NCBI GenBank assembly: GCA_015655015.1 | Contig: JAATFV010000015.1 | Coordinates: 1-33,332 of the forward strand | Length of the DNA: 33,332 bases | Direction of reading: 5' to 3' | From: Chitinophagales bacterium | GTDB taxonomy: Bacteria; Bacteroidota; Bacteroidia; Chitinophagales; Chitinophagaceae | Shown: one piece after another, positions 31,832 through 33,332 of the stretch | How the letters are laid out: the number at the start of each line of letters is the position of its first letter | Numbering within the stretch: the stretch's first letter is position 1 | Program-made: the position numbers and the translations under genes | The notes under the pieces: model-generated | Database searches by the model: none | Seen by the model: only the letters and a program-made list of their open reading frames with translations | What the model was told of the DNA's origin: nothing

Positions 31832-33332
31832 TCACCGCACTAACACCACTGTTCCGCTTTTTACTACGGCCTTTTTAGTGACGAGGTCCATATATTCGAT
31901 CTGCCAGACATAGGTGCCGGTCGGCTGAGCCTGTCCATTTAAGGTCCCATCCCATCCTCCGCTGCTGTTCGTGGTGGCAAATACTGTGGCTCCCCAGCGG
32001 TTGTACACGGCGAGCCGGATAATCGTCACCGGTTCGGAGGGTGGTACCCTGAACAGGTCATTTTTCCCATCTCCGTTGGGTGTAAAGGCCAGGGGCATTT
32101 CCAGGCCGTGAAAGACTTTCACGGTCTCTTTCGCTGAGGCAGTACACCCGGCCTGGCTCACCACGTCTAACTGGTAAGTTAAACTGGTAGCCGGTGTAGC
32201 CAGGGGGGTAGGTGAATGAGGATCATCCAGGCCTGTTGCCGGACTCCATAACCAGGCAGCGATGTCTCCGGTTACGACAGGATTCAACCGGATGCTTTCT
32301 CCCGAGACTATGGTCGTGTCGGGGGGCAGCAGGATCGTGGGAAGAGGGGAGATGGCTATCGTAACTGTATCGGATGCCACCGGAACAGAACAGTCCAGAT
32401 TCCCCGTCATCAGGCAATTTATGAGGTCTCCGTTGGCGAATGTGTCGGTATACCGGGGGCTATTGGTCCCGACGCTGTCCCCATTGACCGTCCATCGATA
32501 GGAAGGCTGGCTGCCCCCATTTGTCGGGGTAGCGGTAAAGCTGACAGGCGCTCCGGGACAGACAGGGTTGGCGGAGGGGGAGATAGTTACCGCCGATGCG
32601 GGTACTTTATTGACCAGTACTGTTATCGGGTTGGAAACCACACTGCAGGAGACAAGGCCGATATTACCCGGAGGGGCTACTATGAACCGGTATAAATAGC
32701 TGCCTGCCATGGTAGGGAGCCTGTCATAAGTAGGATTAACGGCGCCGGGGATGTCGGCCCAGCTCGCGCCTTTATCCACGCTTTGCTGCCACTGGTACGC
32801 TGTAACAGCATAACAATGTTCTTCTACGGCAGATGCAAATGACAGGGTGCTGTTGTCATTTTCACAGACTGACAGGGTATCATGGGGAAAATTGGTCACT
32901 TGTAAGTTGAGCGCCGGTCCGGCAGGCCGAAAGGTAATATCGTCCAGGGCCAGATCGTTCCCCTCGCCTCCCTGTGCATTATTGATGATCCGCATAACAA
33001 CCGAAGACACCCCCGGAGGGGTGGTGAAACTAAAGACAACCTGGTTCCACCTGGCCGGATTGGTGACGGCGATGTCCCCGGAGTTCTGACTCTCTAAAAG
33101 GGTGCCATCGGGTTTTTCGATCCGGAAAGTGAGATTTGGCAGGATTTGTCCCGGGTGTGAAGCAATATTCAATACCCAGGCGCCAAACTGGTAGGTCGTA
33201 GCCACGCAAAGTCCGTTTATCGCCTGAACATAAAACTGGCTGGGGGCATAGGATGCATTGACCAGCATAAAATATCCGTTGCTGTTCCCGGTATGATCGG
33301 TTACTCCATCCAGCCAGGTAGCAGTATGGCAA
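31832..33332 (-). CDS. secreted multidomain protein with type IX secretion (type B) sorting domain, truncated by window end
   Basis: The frame is open to the window edge, so the N-terminus lies outside; at least 499 residues are visible. The visible N-terminal part looks like a jelly-roll, carbohydrate-binding-like domain (WNQVVFSFTTPPG... LALDDITFRP). Immunoglobulin-like or PKD-like modules follow (CSVVSNPITVLVN; SYRWTVNGDSVG). The end is the gliding-motility-associated / CHU_C type B sorting domain: PLAFTPNGDGKNDLFRV, YNRWGATVF, GGWDGTLNGQAQPTGTYVW. Such proteins are exported by the type IX system and held at the surface or released; many are adhesins. No catalytic domain is seen in the visible part. 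Confidence 0.9.
   Translation of the reverse strand, partial: CHTATWLDGVTDHTGNSNGYFMLVNASYAPSQFYVQAINGLCVATTYQFGAWVLNIASHPGQILPNLTFRIEKPDGTLLESQNSGDIAVTNPARWNQVVFSFTTPPGVSSVVMRIINNAQGGEGNDLALDDITFRPAGPALNLQVTNFPHDTLSVCENDNSTLSFASAVEEHCYAVTAYQWQQSVDKGASWADIPGAVNPTYDRLPTMAGSYLYRFIVAPPGNIGLVSCSVVSNPITVLVNKVPASAVTISPSANPVCPGAPVSFTATPTNGGSQPSYRWTVNGDSVGTNSPRYTDTFANGDLINCLMTGNLDCSVPVASDTVTIAISPLPTILLPPDTTIVSGESIRLNPVVTGDIAAWLWSPATGLDDPHSPTPLATPATSLTYQLDVVSQAGCTASAKETVKVFHGLEMPLAFTPNGDGKNDLFRVPPSEPVTIIRLAVYNRWGATVFATTNSSGGWDGTLNGQAQPTGTYVWQIEYMDLVTKKAVVKSGTVVLVR

Overview
The window looks like a chromosomal segment of a Bacteroidota bacterium, most likely Chitinophagaceae or a near relative. The evidence is a SusC/SusD pair, a periplasm-sensing two-component regulator of the HTCS type, a type B sorting domain for the type IX secretion system, GH43/GH51 enzymes with export signals, and promoters of the TTG-N19-23-TAnnTTTG type. 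No rRNA, tRNA, CRISPR, transposase or phage integration genes were recognised.

Region 1 (1-8214) is a regulatory and stress-protein neighbourhood. After a truncated C-terminus and a hypothetical lipoprotein comes an NtrC-type sigma-54 activator (minus strand). It diverges from a stand-alone receiver protein, followed by an Lmo0937-like membrane peptide and a CsbD-family protein. A CHASE3 histidine kinase and a cytoplasmic GH13 alpha-amylase follow on the minus strand. Divergent from these is a YtxH / holin-like / hypothetical operon. The intergenic DNA holds a dyad, TTCCYCA-N3-TGRGGAA. One dyad site lies exactly 85 bp upstream of a TGGCA-type (-24/-12-like) element in front of both the receiver gene and the YtxH operon. 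I propose that kinase and sigma-54 activator control these envelope/stress genes.

Region 2 (8217-23628) is a polysaccharide utilisation locus, most likely for arabinan or arabinose-rich pectin side chains. It contains HTCS regulator, SusC-like transporter, SusD-like lipoprotein, GH51, GH43 lipoprotein, GH51, GH43, then a terminator. The HTCS is split into two overlapping frames at an A4 run; one base fewer would give a normal full-length HTCS. One GH51 enzyme carries six 24-bp tandem repeats encoding a Ser/Arg linker, and a coding-like remnant sits between the first GH51 and GH43 genes.

Region 3 (23633-26451) is a separate NarL-type two-component pair with its own consensus promoter and terminator. 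Region 4 (26489-33332, all minus strand) holds a BamA/TamA-like outer membrane barrel protein, a Kir-type potassium channel, a large FAD/Fe-S D-2-hydroxyacid dehydrogenase-like protein, and the 3' part of a secreted multidomain protein with a type IX sorting signal that runs off the window.

All functions are inferred from sequence motifs read by eye; no searches were run.
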